A DNA stretch of 64,000 nucleotides from Perognathus longimembris pacificus. Its lineage: Eukaryota; Chordata; Mammalia; Rodentia; Heteromyidae. A program made the position numbers and the translations under genes. The number at the start of each line of letters is the position of its first letter. Within the stretch, counting starts at the first letter, position 1. Positions 24,601 through 34,200 of the stretch are shown piece after piece. Below the pieces are notes generated by a model. That model was not told the origin of the DNA. It ran no database searches and saw only the letters and a list, made by a program, of their open reading frames with translations. The stretch lies in NCBI RefSeq assembly GCF_023159225.1, contig NC_063161.1:3475690-3539689 (forward strand), given 5' to 3'.

Positions 24601-27600
24601 CTGTGATGCAAGAGGTAGAGTGTTAGCATTGAGTGAAAAAAAAAAGTTCATGGAGAATGAATGTAATGCCTTGAGTTCAAGCCCCCTGGCACAACATAAT
24701 TGACCCCCCCAAAAAAAGAAAGACAGAAAAAAGGAAAGAAAGGGAGAGAGAGAGAGAGAGAGACAGAGAGACAGAGAGAGAGACAGAGAGAGAGAGAGAG
24801 AAAACCTGAGTGATTAATAAGCTTGTGAAAGGATGGCTAATTTTGCAAGATGGGAAAGCCCCAATGAACTGGAGGTAAAGTACTCAAGATGCTACAGCTG
24901 CGTCACCCATCAGTAAGGTCTCCCCCACACTGCTCTGCTTGCAGGAGGTCTTGGTGCACTGCTAACCAAGCAGTCTGGCACTGTGCCCCATCCATTCCAC
25001 ACCACATCTACCACCCAAAGGCCAGGCAGCGGAGGCTCACGCCTGTCATCCCAGCTACTCAGGAGGCTGAGAGCTGAGGATGGAAGTTTGAAGCCAGCCC
25101 AGGCAGGGAAGTCTGAGACCCTTACCTCTAATTAAGCACCAAACAAACACACAGAAGTGGAGCTGTTGGGCTGGGAATATGGCCTAGTGGCAAGAGTGCT
25201 TGCCGTGTATACATGAAGCCTTGGGTTCGATTCCCCAGCACCACATATATAGAAAATGGCCAGAAGTGGCGCTGTGGCTCAAGTGGCAGAGTGCTAGCCT
25301 TGAGCAAAAGGAAGCCAGGGACAGTGCACAGGCCCCTATGGTTTTTTGTTTTGCTCTTCTCAGTGCTGAGGACCAAACTCAAGGCCTGACACTTACTAGG
25401 CAAGGTCTCTTCCACTGAGCTAAATCCCCAACCTCAGGTGTGAATTTATTTATTTATTTTTTTTTTGCCAGTCTTGGGGCTTGAACTCAGGGCCTGAGCA
25501 CTGTCCCTGGCTCCTTTTTGCTCAAGGCTAGCACTCTGCCACTTGAGCCATAGCGCCACTTCTGGCCTTTTCTATATATGTGTTGCTGAGGAATCGAACC
25601 TAGGCAAGCGCTTTTTCCACTAGGCCATATTCCCAGCCCTGGTGTGTATAATTTTAAAAGGAGGGCAAATGTGAAATGGTAACTCTGTGAAAATGTGAAA
25701 TGATTGTGTGTGTGTGTGCCTACAGGCACACAGAGGCACTCTCATGCATGAGACTGAGGGCAGGGCTTTGCACAAGCTAAGCAGGTGATCTACTCCTGAC
25801 CCGTACCTCCCAGCCCAACAACTTTCTATGTATCGTGAGGAAATGAAGACACACAGCCCTAAACAAACAGGCATTTGGGGAAATGCTCACCATAGGTTTC
25901 CTCTCTTGTTTTTTCAGTTGCTTCTCTCAGCTTCTGTTCCTGAATCTGAGCATTCCAGGCATGTGTGTCTCCCTGGACATGGAAAACCAGGGAACAGCAA
26001 TGAAAGCAGGGCAATGATCTCTACGTGTCTTTTAGCCTTGCCTCAGTGTGAACCAGCTGTCACCTTAGGTGCCCTACCAGCCCTAACCACATGTGGAAGC
26101 CTGTACTTAGGTCTACAGCCTGTGCACTCAACGTGCCCTACAGCTTCCTTTTTCCCTTTTGTAGCTAACAGGCAAGAAGCCTTCTCTGATTTCCCCCCAG
26201 ACTCTGGGGTGTGCAAGCTGCCAGCTAAGATCTGCCCTCCTTCACTATGCTCTGTGGTCATCACCTTTTGAACCTTCACCACCACGACAAAGAAGGCCAG
26301 GGACTGCTTCGTCCCTCACCTGCTGGACCCTCTTCAGGACTCCACTGGCATTTGTCAAATAAGTGGGTTGGAAGGTCCTGGGCGGTGTAGAAAACCTGGC
26401 TCAAGGCTCATGCCTGTAATCCTAGCTACTCAGAGGGACTATGATCTGAGGATCTTGGTTCAAAGCCAACTGGGGCAGCAGGGAAAGTCTATGAGACTCG
26501 GATCTCCACTTAACCACCAGAAAACCAGAAGTGGTGCTGTGGCTCAAGTGGTCCAAGAGCGCTAGCCTTGAGCTGAAGAGCTCAGGGACAGCGCCCAGGT
26601 GCGGAGTTCAGGCCCCATGACTGACAGAAAAAAAAAAAAAAAGAAAACCTGGCTCAAAGGAAAAGTGAGCCAGGTCCCAGTGTCCCTTGGGTTTTTTTTT
26701 TTTTTTTTTTTTGCCAGTCCTGGGCCTTGGACTCAGGGCCTGAGCGCTGTCCCTGGCTTCTTTTTGCTCAAGGCTAGCACTCTGCCACTTGAGCCACAGC
26801 GCCGCTTCCGGCTTTTTCTATGTATGTGGTGCTGAGGAATCGAACCCAGGGCTTCATGTATATGAGGTAAGCACTCTACCACTAGGCCATCTTCCCAGCC
26901 AAGACCCCCCCCCCCATGTCCCTTTGCTGAGTCCAGGTGCGGTCCCTGCCAGGTGGGCCTCCCTCCGCTGGTCCGCCTGGGAACAGCGCGTGGGACAATT
27001 CCTCCCCACCCCACTGGGCACCTGGCAGAACCCGGGACGGTTTTCGGCTGCACCTAAATCGAGTGCTAGGCCAGGCCTTGATCTCCCCTCCCCATCACCC
27101 TCCTGTCCCTCACCCCAGTGGGCCTGTCAGCCGTTCCTGGAGCCTCCATCCTGTTCGCCCCTCGGCCCCCCATGTCCCTAGGGGGTCCTCCATGTCCCTC
27201 CGGCCTCCCCCATCTCCCTCGGGGGTCCCATATCTCCCTCGGGTTCTCCCATCTCCCTCGGCCCCCCCCCCCGTCTCCCTCGGGGGATCCATCTCCCTCA
27301 GCCCCCCCGTCTCCCTCAGCCCCCCCTCCCGTCTCCCTCGGGCCCCCCCATCTCCCTCAGGGGCCCCCCATCTCCCTCGGGGCCCCCCTATCTCCCTCAG
27401 CCCCCCCCCGTCTCCCTCGGGCCCCCTATCTCCCTCAGCCCCCCCTCCGTCTCCCTCGGGGGATCCATCTCCCTCGGGGCCCCCCATCTCCCTCAGCCTC
27501 TCCCGTCTCCCTCAGCCCCCCCCGTCTCCCTCGGGCCCCCCATCTCCCTCGGGGGCCCCCCATCTCCCTCAGCCTCTCCCGTCTCCCTCAGCCCCCCTCC

Positions 27601-27876
27601 CGTCTCCCTCGGGCCCCCCCATCTCCCTCGGGGGCCCCCCGTCTCCCTCGGGGGCCCCCTATCTCCCTCGGGGGCCCCCCATCTCCCTCGGGCCCCCCCC
27701 GTCTCCCTCGGGCCCCCCCGTCTCCCGCCGCCGCCCCCCCCCCCGTCTGCCCCGGGCCCCACCCCGGTGATCCTGTCCCGGGCGTTGAAGATCCGCTTCA
27801 GCCGGGCCTGCTCGGCGTGCCGCCTCTTGGCCAGGCCGGCCTCCCGCAGGAGGTCCTTGGGCAGCGTTAGGCTCAT
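15540..27876 (-). CDS. RIBC2: RIBC2, RIB43A domain with coiled-coils 2 (whole coding span, 7 exons)
   Basis: RIBC2 is a filamentous, mostly alpha-helical protein of the RIB43A family, a microtubule inner protein of ciliary and flagellar doublets, strong in testis and airway. Seven coding exons on the minus strand are 27876-27763, 25972-25891, 24232-23891, 21030-20911, 18433-18206, 16287-16121 and 15618-15540. Together they match the human protein from the N-terminal LAKRRHAE region through the conserved [20 protein letters not shown] block to the C-terminal QPTGDYF-QFNT. All introns use GT-AG. Exon phases fit perfectly except between exons 3 and 4, where one extra base shifts the frame. Without it the product would be 376 residues, close to the human length. 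As the sequence stands it stops after about 190 residues. The gene is divergent from SMC1B. Identity is firm; intactness is not. Confidence 0.93.
15619..16120 (-). other. RIBC2: RIBC2 intron 6
   Basis: A 502-base GT-AG intron with phase 2 boundary (CA|G). I see no repeat element in it. Confidence 0.85.
16121..16287 (-). CDS. RIBC2: RIBC2 coding exon 6
   Basis: Begins after ...tttccctccag with [20 protein letters not shown] and contains the strongly conserved [12 protein letters not shown] block. Length 167 bases, ending in phase 2 at donor GTGAGT. Rich in E, Q and R, as expected for a long coiled helix along the protofilament. Confidence 0.95.
16288..18205 (-). other. RIBC2: RIBC2 intron 5
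   Basis: GC-rich intron with few SINEs. A stretch around 17440-17560 (gactcccacatctgcctcca) resembles an L2-type relic but I am unsure. An aataaa near 17588 shows no other sign of being used. Confidence 0.8.
18206..18433 (-). CDS. RIBC2: RIBC2 coding exon 5
   Basis: Acceptor ...tctgcttag then [20 protein letters not shown], a charged coiled-coil segment, followed by [20 protein letters not shown] near the donor GTACCT. Exactly 76 codons, phase 0 at both ends. Confidence 0.95.
18434..20910 (-). other. RIBC2: RIBC2 intron 4
   Basis: Contains a run of 20 G (about 18909-18928, plus strand) and three sense-to-plus B1-ID SINEs listed separately. No additional exon candidate was recognised. Confidence 0.8.
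19208..20085 (+). mobile_element. three B1-ID SINEs (one truncated, two adjacent)
   Basis: A left-half fragment is at about 19208-19305. Two further elements lie back to back at about 19638-19815 and 19816-20085, both with the aggttaagatctgaggatcg or caggctgagatctgaggatg block. They are antisense to RIBC2. The second ends in an A-rich tail. Confidence 0.85.
20911..21030 (-). CDS. RIBC2: RIBC2 coding exon 4, with apparent one-base insertion
   Basis: Acceptor ...ctcctcacag; the conserved frame reads [20 protein letters not shown] and ends FNKNQ at donor GTATGT. Exon 3 ends in phase 1 and exon 5 starts in phase 0, so this exon should be 119 bases. It is 120. The extra base lies in the first bases of the exon (AGGGACTTG, where AGGACTTG would keep frame). 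Read literally the frame changes and meets TGA 11 codons in. A sequencing or assembly slip in the GGG is the simplest reading. Confidence 0.88.
21440..21826 (-). mobile_element. antisense B1-ID SINE and ID-like monomer
   Basis: The B1-ID SINE is at about 21440-21652 (gtccctgagctcttttgctc to ggcgtgagccaccagtaccc). A separate ID-like monomer is at about 21751-21826 (ggtgctagagatggaaccca). Confidence 0.8.
22735..22955 (+). mobile_element. B1-ID SINE
   Basis: Starts gactgggcagcggtggctca and runs through the ID part (gactcaagtggcagagcacc) to gagcgcaagtcctggtattgg. Confidence 0.85.
23713..23815 (+). mobile_element. ID-like SINE monomer with A-tail
   Basis: A tRNA-derived body (ggtggaggcatggcttgag to gagttcaaatcttcagcagc) followed by C- and A-runs. 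Confidence 0.8.
23891..24232 (-). CDS. RIBC2: RIBC2 coding exon 3
   Basis: The largest exon, 342 bases. After acceptor ...cttttccag it encodes the family's most conserved stretch: [20 protein letters not shown], then [20 protein letters not shown] and [11 protein letters not shown]. It begins with the last two bases of a codon split from exon 2 and ends with one base of a split codon at donor GTAGGG (phase 1). A non-canonical GC dinucleotide four bases upstream of that donor (ATG|GCAGGT) would end the exon in phase 0, which would be in frame with exon 4 as it stands. Confidence 0.96.
24452..24700 (+). mobile_element. B1-ID SINE
   Basis: From gggccaggcacgggtggctc to gagttcaagccccctggcac, with an A/C-rich tail that leads into a GA microsatellite. 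Confidence 0.85.
24738..24801. repeat. (GA)n microsatellite
   Basis: A GA-rich run with a few AC interruptions, grown from the SINE tail to its left. Confidence 0.93.
25021..25435 (+). mobile_element. B1-ID SINE followed by dimeric ID SINE and an antisense ID piece
   Basis: A B1-ID element (about 25021-25166) is broken in its ID part by a dimeric ID SINE (gggctgggaatatggcctag, about 25167-25338). An antisense ID-like piece follows at about 25345-25435. This is a nested insertion in which the dimeric element is the younger. Confidence 0.8.
25466..25640 (-). mobile_element. antisense dimeric ID-type SINE
   Basis: T-run then gccagtcttggggcttgaac to ggccatattcccagccc, the mirror of the dimeric element about 130 bases to its left. 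The two could pair as an inverted repeat in RIBC2 intron 2. Confidence 0.9.
25891..25972 (-). CDS. RIBC2: RIBC2 coding exon 2
   Basis: After acceptor ...catgtccag the exon encodes [20 protein letters not shown] then KTREETY, matching the human block that starts GDTEAW. 82 bases, phase 0 in, phase 1 out at donor GTGAGC. Too short to be noticed as an open frame; found by splice phase and protein alignment. Confidence 0.95.
26383..26645 (+). mobile_element. B1-ID SINE
   Basis: Starts near tgtagaaaacctggctcaag, passes actcagagggactatgatct, and ends ttcaggccccatgactgac with a long A-tail (26629-26645). Confidence 0.85.
26692..26900 (-). mobile_element. antisense dimeric ID-type SINE
   Basis: Long T-run (26692-26712) then gccagtcctgggccttggac to taggccatcttcccagcc. 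The intact long tail suggests a fairly recent insertion. Confidence 0.92.
27200..27735. repeat. C-rich minisatellite in RIBC2 intron 1 (core tctccctc)
   Basis: About 26 copies of the core tctccctc, spaced roughly 19-22 bases by c-runs and ggg/agc variants, fill 27200-27715. The RIBC2-sense strand is therefore a long series of G-runs with GAGGGAGA cores, a strong candidate for G-quadruplex and R-loop formation. The array stops about 30 bases from the RIBC2 exon 1 donor. Long open frames across it (Pro/Ser-rich or Gly/Glu-rich) are by-products of the repeat and are not genes. Confidence 0.95.
27763..27876 (-). CDS. RIBC2: RIBC2 coding exon 1
   Basis: The start ATG at 27876-27874 opens [20 protein letters not shown], followed by a segment ending FNARDRITG at the donor GTGGGG. 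This matches the family N-terminus (LAKRRHAE and a conserved FNAR-RI). 38 codons, ending in phase 0. The ATG is the one that gives the family-length N-terminus. An open frame continues upstream, but it lies in the GC-rich promoter and has no family similarity. Confidence 0.95.
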
Positions 27877-28072
27877 GGCCCGACGGGAGGGAGTGCGGGG
27901 GGCGCGGCGCGGCGGCGGCGCGCGAGGGACGGGGCGGGCGGCGCGCGGAGCGGCCCGGCCGCGGGCTGCCGGCGGCCCGCAGCGCCCCGACGCCGCCGGA
28001 CGCGACGCCGCCCGACCACAGCGCGGGTTGCTACGGGACGACGCCGCCTCGCGCCGCCCGCGCCCGCGCCCG

Positions 28073-28082
28073 TCTCGCGAGA
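28073..28082. promoter_or_regulatory. TCTCGCGAGA palindrome (BANP/Kaiso-type element)
   Basis: A perfect copy of the CGCG-centred palindrome known from CpG-island and bidirectional promoters, reported to be bound by BANP when unmethylated. It lies 77 bases upstream of the SMC1B ATG. Confidence 0.8.
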
Positions 28083-28095
28083 GTCGGCGAGGCTC

Positions 28096-28104
28096 TTCCC
28101 GCGC
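28096..28104. promoter_or_regulatory. E2F-type site TTCCCGCGC
   Basis: Matches the E2F consensus half (TTCCCGC) and lies 55 bases upstream of the SMC1B ATG. E2F6-dependent repression of SMC1B in somatic cells is established in the literature; whether this is the site is not shown here. Confidence 0.6.
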
Positions 28105-28158
28105 TTTGCTCGAAGGCGAGCCCGCGGGCGCCCGCTGCGGAGCCGCTCGCTCGCGGCC

Positions 28159-28267
28159 ATGGGACACCTGCGGCTCCTGCTCATGGAGAACTTCAAGTCC
28201 TGGCGGGGCCGCCACGTCATCGGCCCCTTCAAGAGGTTCTCCTGCATCATCGGCCCCAACGGCTCCG
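28159..28267 (+). CDS. SMC1B: SMC1B coding exon 1
   Basis: ATG at 28159 opens [20 protein letters not shown] and runs to IIGPNGS, where the Walker A loop is cut by the intron (donor GTAACC, phase 1). The start agrees with the human N-terminus and no upstream in-frame family sequence exists. Confidence 0.97.
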
Positions 28268-31200
28268 GTAACCCGCGCCCCGGGGGCCCGGCGCGCCTCG
28301 AGCCCGGCACGGCCCGGCCACGGCCACGGCCACGGCCACGGCGGGCGGGCGGGCGGGCGGCGGGCCCGGGCCGAGGCGGCCCCGTCAGCGCCCGCCCGAG
28401 TCCCCCCCACCCGGGCCCGCCGGACCCGGCCCGGCCCGACCCCACCCTCCCATTGCGGCCAACCCTCCTCCTCTCCTTCCCCCCTTCCTTCCTCCTCCTC
28501 CTCCTCGCCCTCGCTTCCCCCTCAGGACCGACGTGGCCGACCGACGGCTCCTCTCCTTCCTTCCTTCCTTCCTTCCTCCTCCTCGCCCTCGCTTCCCCCT
28601 CAGGACCGACATGGCCGACCGTCGGCTCCTCTCCTTCCCCCCCTTCCTCCTCCTCCTCCTCGCCCTCGCTTCCCCCTCATGACCAACATGGCCGACCGTC
28701 GGCTCCTCTCCTTCCCCCCCTTCCTCCTCCTCCTCCTCGCCCTCGCTTCCCCCTCAGGACCGACGTGGCCGACCGACGGCTCCTCTCCCCCCCCTTCCTT
28801 CCTCCTCCTCCTCTCCGCTTCCCCCCTCATGACCAACATGGCCGACCGTCGGCTCCTCTCCTTCCCCCCCTTCCTTCCTCCTCCTCCTCGCCCTCGCTTC
28901 CCTCTCATGACCGACATGGCCGACAGTCGGCTCCTCTCCCCCTTCCTTCCTTCCTTCCTCCTCCTCCTCCTCCTCCTCCTCCTCGCCCTCGCTTCCCCCT
29001 CATGACCGACGTGGCCGACCGTCGGCTCCTCTCCCCCCGCCCCGTCCTTCCTCCTCCTCGCCTTCGCTTCCCCCCTCATGACCGACGTGGCGGACCGTCG
29101 GCTCCTCTCCCCCCGCCCCGTCCTTCCTCCTCCTCGCCTTCGCTTCCCCCCTCATGACCGACGTGGCGGACCGTCGGCTCCTCTCCCCCCGCCCCTTCCT
29201 TCCTCCTCCTCGCCTTCGCTTCCCCCCCTCAGGACCGACTGTGGCCAACCCCCCTTCCTTCCTCCTCCTCTGTGGCTCAGCTCACCCTCCTCCTTGACTT
29301 CACTTTTCTCCTCGTGGCCTCCCCTCCCTCCTTCCTTGCTCCTCCTCTCTGGCCCACCCGACCGTAGGCTCCTCTCCTCCCTCCCGTGGCCTGCGCCCAG
29401 TTCCCCTCCCCTTCCTGTAGCCTAGCCTTCCCCTCCTCCGTCTCGTGGCCAGTCCTCCCCCTCCTGCTCTCCTCCCTCTTCTATCATAAATGGCCCTTCT
29501 CCTTGGCTCCTCTCCCCTTCTCTGGTTGACGCTCTTCAGCTCCCCCCCCACCTTCGTGGCTCGCCCTCTTTAGCTCCCCAACCCCCTCTCCTGGCCTGCC
29601 CTTGGCTCCCCTCCCCCCTCTTGTAGCAGGTCCTCCACCTACTTTGCTCCCTTCTCCCATGAACGACCCTCCACTCCCCCCCCCCCATTTATCGTGGCCA
29701 ACCGTCCTCAGCTCCCCTCACCCCTCTCTTAGCTGACCCTCTTCCTCCTCCCCTCTCTTCCCACCTCGGCTCTCTTCTCTTTCCTCAACTTCCCTCCTCT
29801 AGTGGCCGACCCTCCCCCTCAGCTCATTTCCCCCTTCCTGGTCCTTCTTCCCTCCTGGCTGATCCTTACTTCCACCCTCTTCCTTGGCAGGCCGGCCACT
29901 CTCACATATTTTGGTCCCCTATGCCCTCCATCCCATGTTCCTCATCCTCAACTTCCATCCCGAAGAGTGGTTCCTCTTGACTCGTTATTTATTGCCCTTG
30001 CTTCCCAGCTCTACACACCTGTGCCCTCGCCATAGTCACCCTCTTCATGAAAACAAGTGGGGAACTCACAAAGGTTATTGGTTTTAGGGAGTCTGAACAA
30101 CCTTTGACCCAGAGATAGTAACGATAATGACTTCGTTTCTGCATATTTTAATGATAATGACTTCATTTATGCATATTTTGCTAAATTTCTGGCACCATTT
30201 TTGTTTAGTTTACCCAAGATAGGCTTTTATAATGACAGGTGTTTTGTTTTTTCTGACTGAAAAAGTAAACTTTTCAATGTAGAGAACTGAGAAAATGTAG
30301 GGGGGGGGGGGAACCAACACTGGAAATGGCCACTATTCCACCTGATGGGAATGGATGTTGAGTCTGTTAAACGTCCTTATCTGTCAAGAAAATAAAAGTC
30401 ATCTTATAGTAACAAGTAGAGATTCTGGTAGTAGTGTGAAAAGGGTTTAAAATGAAGATGATAGGGGCTGGGAATATGGCCTAGTGGCAAGAGTGCTTGC
30501 CTCCTATACATGAAGCCCTGGGTTCGATTCCCTAGCACCACATATACAGGAAACAGCCAGAAGTGGCACTGTGGCTCAAGTGATAGAGTGCTAGCCTTGA
30601 GCCAAAAAAAAAAAAAAAGGAAGCCAGGGACAGTGCTCAGGCCCTGAGTCTAAGGCCCAGGACTGGCAAAAAATAAATAAATAAATAAAATGAAGATGAT
30701 AAATGGGGAACTCAGCTTAAAGGTTAGTGCATTAGCCCTAGGAAGAAAGGGGCAGAGTGTGAAATACAGTGATAGCAGTGGGAACAGAGAAGAGGACAGG
30801 GTTATTAGGATGGTACAGTTAGCAAGATTGTGATAATGGGGAATTAAGGTGGTCTTCATGAAGTCCTGGGTCAGGGGGGAAGGTACTCTTAAGTCAAAAG
30901 ACTAACAAATGCTAAAACTCTGAAATGGAAACAAATTTGCCCTGTGTGAGGAAAACCCTACTTTCCACCCTACTACTCCCACATCCCCAAAAATCCTGGC
31001 CTAAGCATAGTGAATACATGGGAAGAGAATGTTAGAACTGAAAGTAACCCTTCTTCTAGAACTATCATTTCCCTCATGGTGCCTTTATGCTATTCATAGC
31101 AGAGCTCCTTAATCTGACCATTACAGAATTTGCATACTTTGTTTTCTTTCTCCACCAAATAGTAGTTAAGCTAACACTGAGCAGGACAACATTTAACATT

Positions 31201-34200
31201 TCCTTGCCATCCTATTTAAAGTTGGAAGTTGCCTCCCCTGATTTCCTTGTTCCGTCACCCAGTTGTCTCTCCACTTTAGACAGTCCATGCTAATGTTGAA
31301 TTCTAAAATATTTCATTGTAATAAAAGCAGTACACATGTATTGTAAAAATTGGGAAATGAACAAAAAGTAAAAACATTACCAAAATTTAGTATGCCCTAT
31401 TTCCTTGGAGCATATCTATACCTTTTTTTCTATGAAACTTTTTTTTTTTTTTTTGGCCATTCCTGGGCCTTGGACTCAGGGCCTGAGCACTGTCCCTGGC
31501 TTCTTCCCGCTCAAGGCTAGCACTCCGCCACTTGAGCCACAGCTCCGCTTCTGGCCGTTTTTCTGTATATGTGGTGCTGGGGAATCGAACCTAGAGCCTC
31601 GTGTATCCGAGGCAGGCACTCTTGCCACTAGGCTATCTCCCCAGCCCTCTATGAAACTTTTAAAAAAGGAAATTCAGACCTCATAGCATGTACTATTTTC
31701 TATCTTAATTGTGTTCAGGAGATTGTTTTACTTTTTTAGTAAATGTTTGTTTCTCACATTTCCTCAGATCTCCTTCAGTGACTCCTAAGCATTCTTTACT
31801 TAGAGCCATGTTCCATCTGATTGTTCCATCTTAAATTTCTCTTTACCCCCAAACCTTTATTTATAATATTGACATATTGAAGAGATTAGAAAAGGTTTTT
31901 TATAGAAAGTTTAGCTTTCTCCAGTTGCTTCCTGTGGTGTCATTTAGTTTTTTTCTTTTCTCCCCTTTATTTCAGTAAACTGGAAAATATAAAGAGTTGG
32001 TGAAACAAAAATAAGTATTTTTGCTAAATCCCATTATAAGTGGTACTATAAACTTTATGTTGCATTGTATCATATAAAATTTCTTTCGTTGTGGGGGGGG
32101 GGGCGGGTGGTACTCAGCCCTTGAACTCAGGGCAAGGGTGCTTGTCCTTTTTTGCAGAAGGCTGGTACTCTACCACTTGTGTCCCAGCCCAATTTCTGGC
32201 TTTGTACTGATTAATTGGTAATAAGAGTCTTGTGGACTTTCCTACCCAGGCTTGCTTCAAACCACAATGCTCAGATATTAGCTTTCTAAGTAGCTAGGAT
32301 TACAGGCATGAACTGCCAGTGCCTGGCTTGATTTGTTATCTCCTGGTGATAAGATTGACCTCTGAATACAGGTGATGATAGTAATTTCTTCATCTATGGT
32401 TAGTCCCCCACATGTATAAATTTCCATTATTATTTTGGTATTATACAACAGACCAGTTTCCAGATATTTTTTGGGGGGTGGGGGGGTTGTTTTGTTGACA
32501 GTATTGAAGATTGAGCTCAGGATCTTGTGTGCCTCAGACACTCTACCCAAGCCATGTGCCCCTAGTGCTTACTTTTTTTAGTTTGTTTTTTAGATAAAGT
32601 TTCATGCTTTTGCCTTGGTTTGGAGCTAGTTCCTCATAACTCTGTCTCTCTAGTAGCTGAATTTATAAGCATGAACCACCATGCTTGGCTTTTTTTTATG
32701 ATAGTGTCTAAGGCTGGCCTGAAACCACAGTCCTGTCTCTGCCTCCCAATACTTGGGATTGCAGGTGGATATAACCATGTCAGGCTACCAGATTGTGACC
32801 ATGAGTAATCCTTATTTAAGTGAGCATTAGTATTTTCAAAGAAAGGATTTTTTAATAGCTGACTCAAATGGTGAATTCTTTTTGTATTTATATAGACCCA
32901 TGGATTTTTATTGATGCAGTGCATCTTGATTCACCAAAAATCATTATTTTTGATGCTCAGCTAAGGTTATAACATTAGTCATTGGGCACTCCTCCCTGCT
33001 TTTTTGTATAGAAAAACTTCTTGGTTTCTGATTTATGATGTCCTGGTTCCTTGGTTCCTCTTTATTTTGCCCTGCCTCAGACTTGAAATTAGCTAGTCTC
33101 TCCAATGATTTCTGCTTTTTAGTAGGAAAGTCATTAGAGACAGATTTCTAGGAGCAAGAGGTACTTGTTGCATTCAGTGGACAAGGCTAGAAAATACATG
33201 AGGTACAGTTTAGGTGTTTTTTGTATAAGGATTTTGAACTCAAAGCCTCAAGGTGTTGTTTGTTTTTTTTTTTTGGTTTGTTTGTTTTGGCCAGTCCTGG
33301 GGGCTTGGGACTCAGGGCCCAGTGCTGTCCCTTTTTGTTCAAGGCAAGTACTTTCTACCTCTTGAGCCACAGCGCCACTTCTGGCTTTTTCAGTTTATGT
33401 GGTGCTGAGGAATGGAACCCATGGCTTCATGGTTGCTAGGCAAGCACTCCACCACTAAGCCACATTCTCAGCCCTCCCTCAATTTTTTTAAGTCAGGTGT
33501 TGTCCTGATGAGCCACACCTCCAGCCTCTTTTTTACACTGGTTATTTTGAGATGTAGTCTTTCTTGGAAGGTAGGGGTGGCCCAGGATGGGGACTAGAAC
33601 TCGGTGTCTGACACTTTAAACTCATTGGCTGGTGCTCTTACCACTTGAGCCACAGCTCTACTTCCAGTTTTGTGTGGTTAATTGGAGATGAGAGTTTCAC
33701 AGATTTTCCTCCCTATACTAGCTTTGATCTGATCTTAGTCTTCTGAATAGCTAGGATTACAGGTGTGAGTTACTGGCATCAACTCTTTATTTTTGGCCAG
33801 TCCTGGGGCTTGAACTCAGGGCCTCAGCGCTTTCCCTGAGCTTCTTTTGCTCAAGGCTAGCCCTCTACCCCTTGAGCCACAGCGCTACTTCTGGCTCTTT
33901 CTGTTTATGTGGTATTGAGGAATCAAACTCAGGGCTTCATGCATAGGGAAATACTCTACCACTAAGCCCCATTCCCAGCCTTGATCTTCATCTGAGATTC
34001 ATTTCTTCAAGGATTATTGATCATAACCTGTGGATTAAAGTTGAAGTTCTCTGTCTCAACAGAGAAGTAGACAACCTTGTGGTCAGTCACTGGAAGCAAA
34101 GTCATCACCTTGTGAGGAGTACTGTCACATCTCGTCTCATCACTGGGTCATTATGGTTTGGCTACAGTATGTTTACACATTCCCAACATGTACACTCCCA

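Larger units (their letters stand above)
24233..25890 (-). other. RIBC2: RIBC2 intron 2
   Basis: SINE-rich intron, with elements and a GA microsatellite listed separately. Confidence 0.85.
25973..27762 (-). other. RIBC2: RIBC2 intron 1
   Basis: Contains SINEs in both orientations and, next to exon 1, a G-rich (minus strand) minisatellite; both are listed separately. Confidence 0.85.
27877..28158. promoter_or_regulatory. bidirectional promoter between RIBC2 and SMC1B
   Basis: Only 282 bases separate the two start codons, so both 5' untranslated regions and the core promoter must lie here. No TATA box is visible. Sites seen: a half-palindromic X-box-like GTTGCTACGGGAC (28027-28039), a perfect TCTCGCGAGA (28073-28082) and an E2F-type TTCCCGCGC (28096-28104). 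SMC1B is known to be silenced in somatic cells through E2F6, and RFX factors drive ciliary genes; linking those facts to these particular sites is inference. Confidence 0.85.
27770..28460. promoter_or_regulatory. CpG island over the shared RIBC2/SMC1B promoter
   Basis: Very dense CpG dinucleotides and high GC cover both first exons and the gap between them, fading into C/T-rich arrays on both sides. This is typical of a TATA-less, germline- and cilia-expressed bidirectional promoter. Confidence 0.85.

Noticed and set aside
25167..25338. tRNA-like hits in the dimeric ID SINEs (A/B-box-like boxes)
   Set aside because: The tRNA-Ala-like core is SINE-derived, with no complete cloverleaf and with many copies in the window.
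27118..27870. Long Pro/Ser-rich open frames across the RIBC2 intron 1 array
   Set aside because: They follow the tandem repeat in several frames on both strands and disappear at its edges; no splice or family evidence.
28268..29157. Long open frames continuing from SMC1B exon 1 into the intron ([12 protein letters not shown] repeats)
   Set aside because: They read through the exon 1 donor into the minisatellite. Human SMC1B continues with GKSNVMDAL, which is supplied by exon 2 at 36763.
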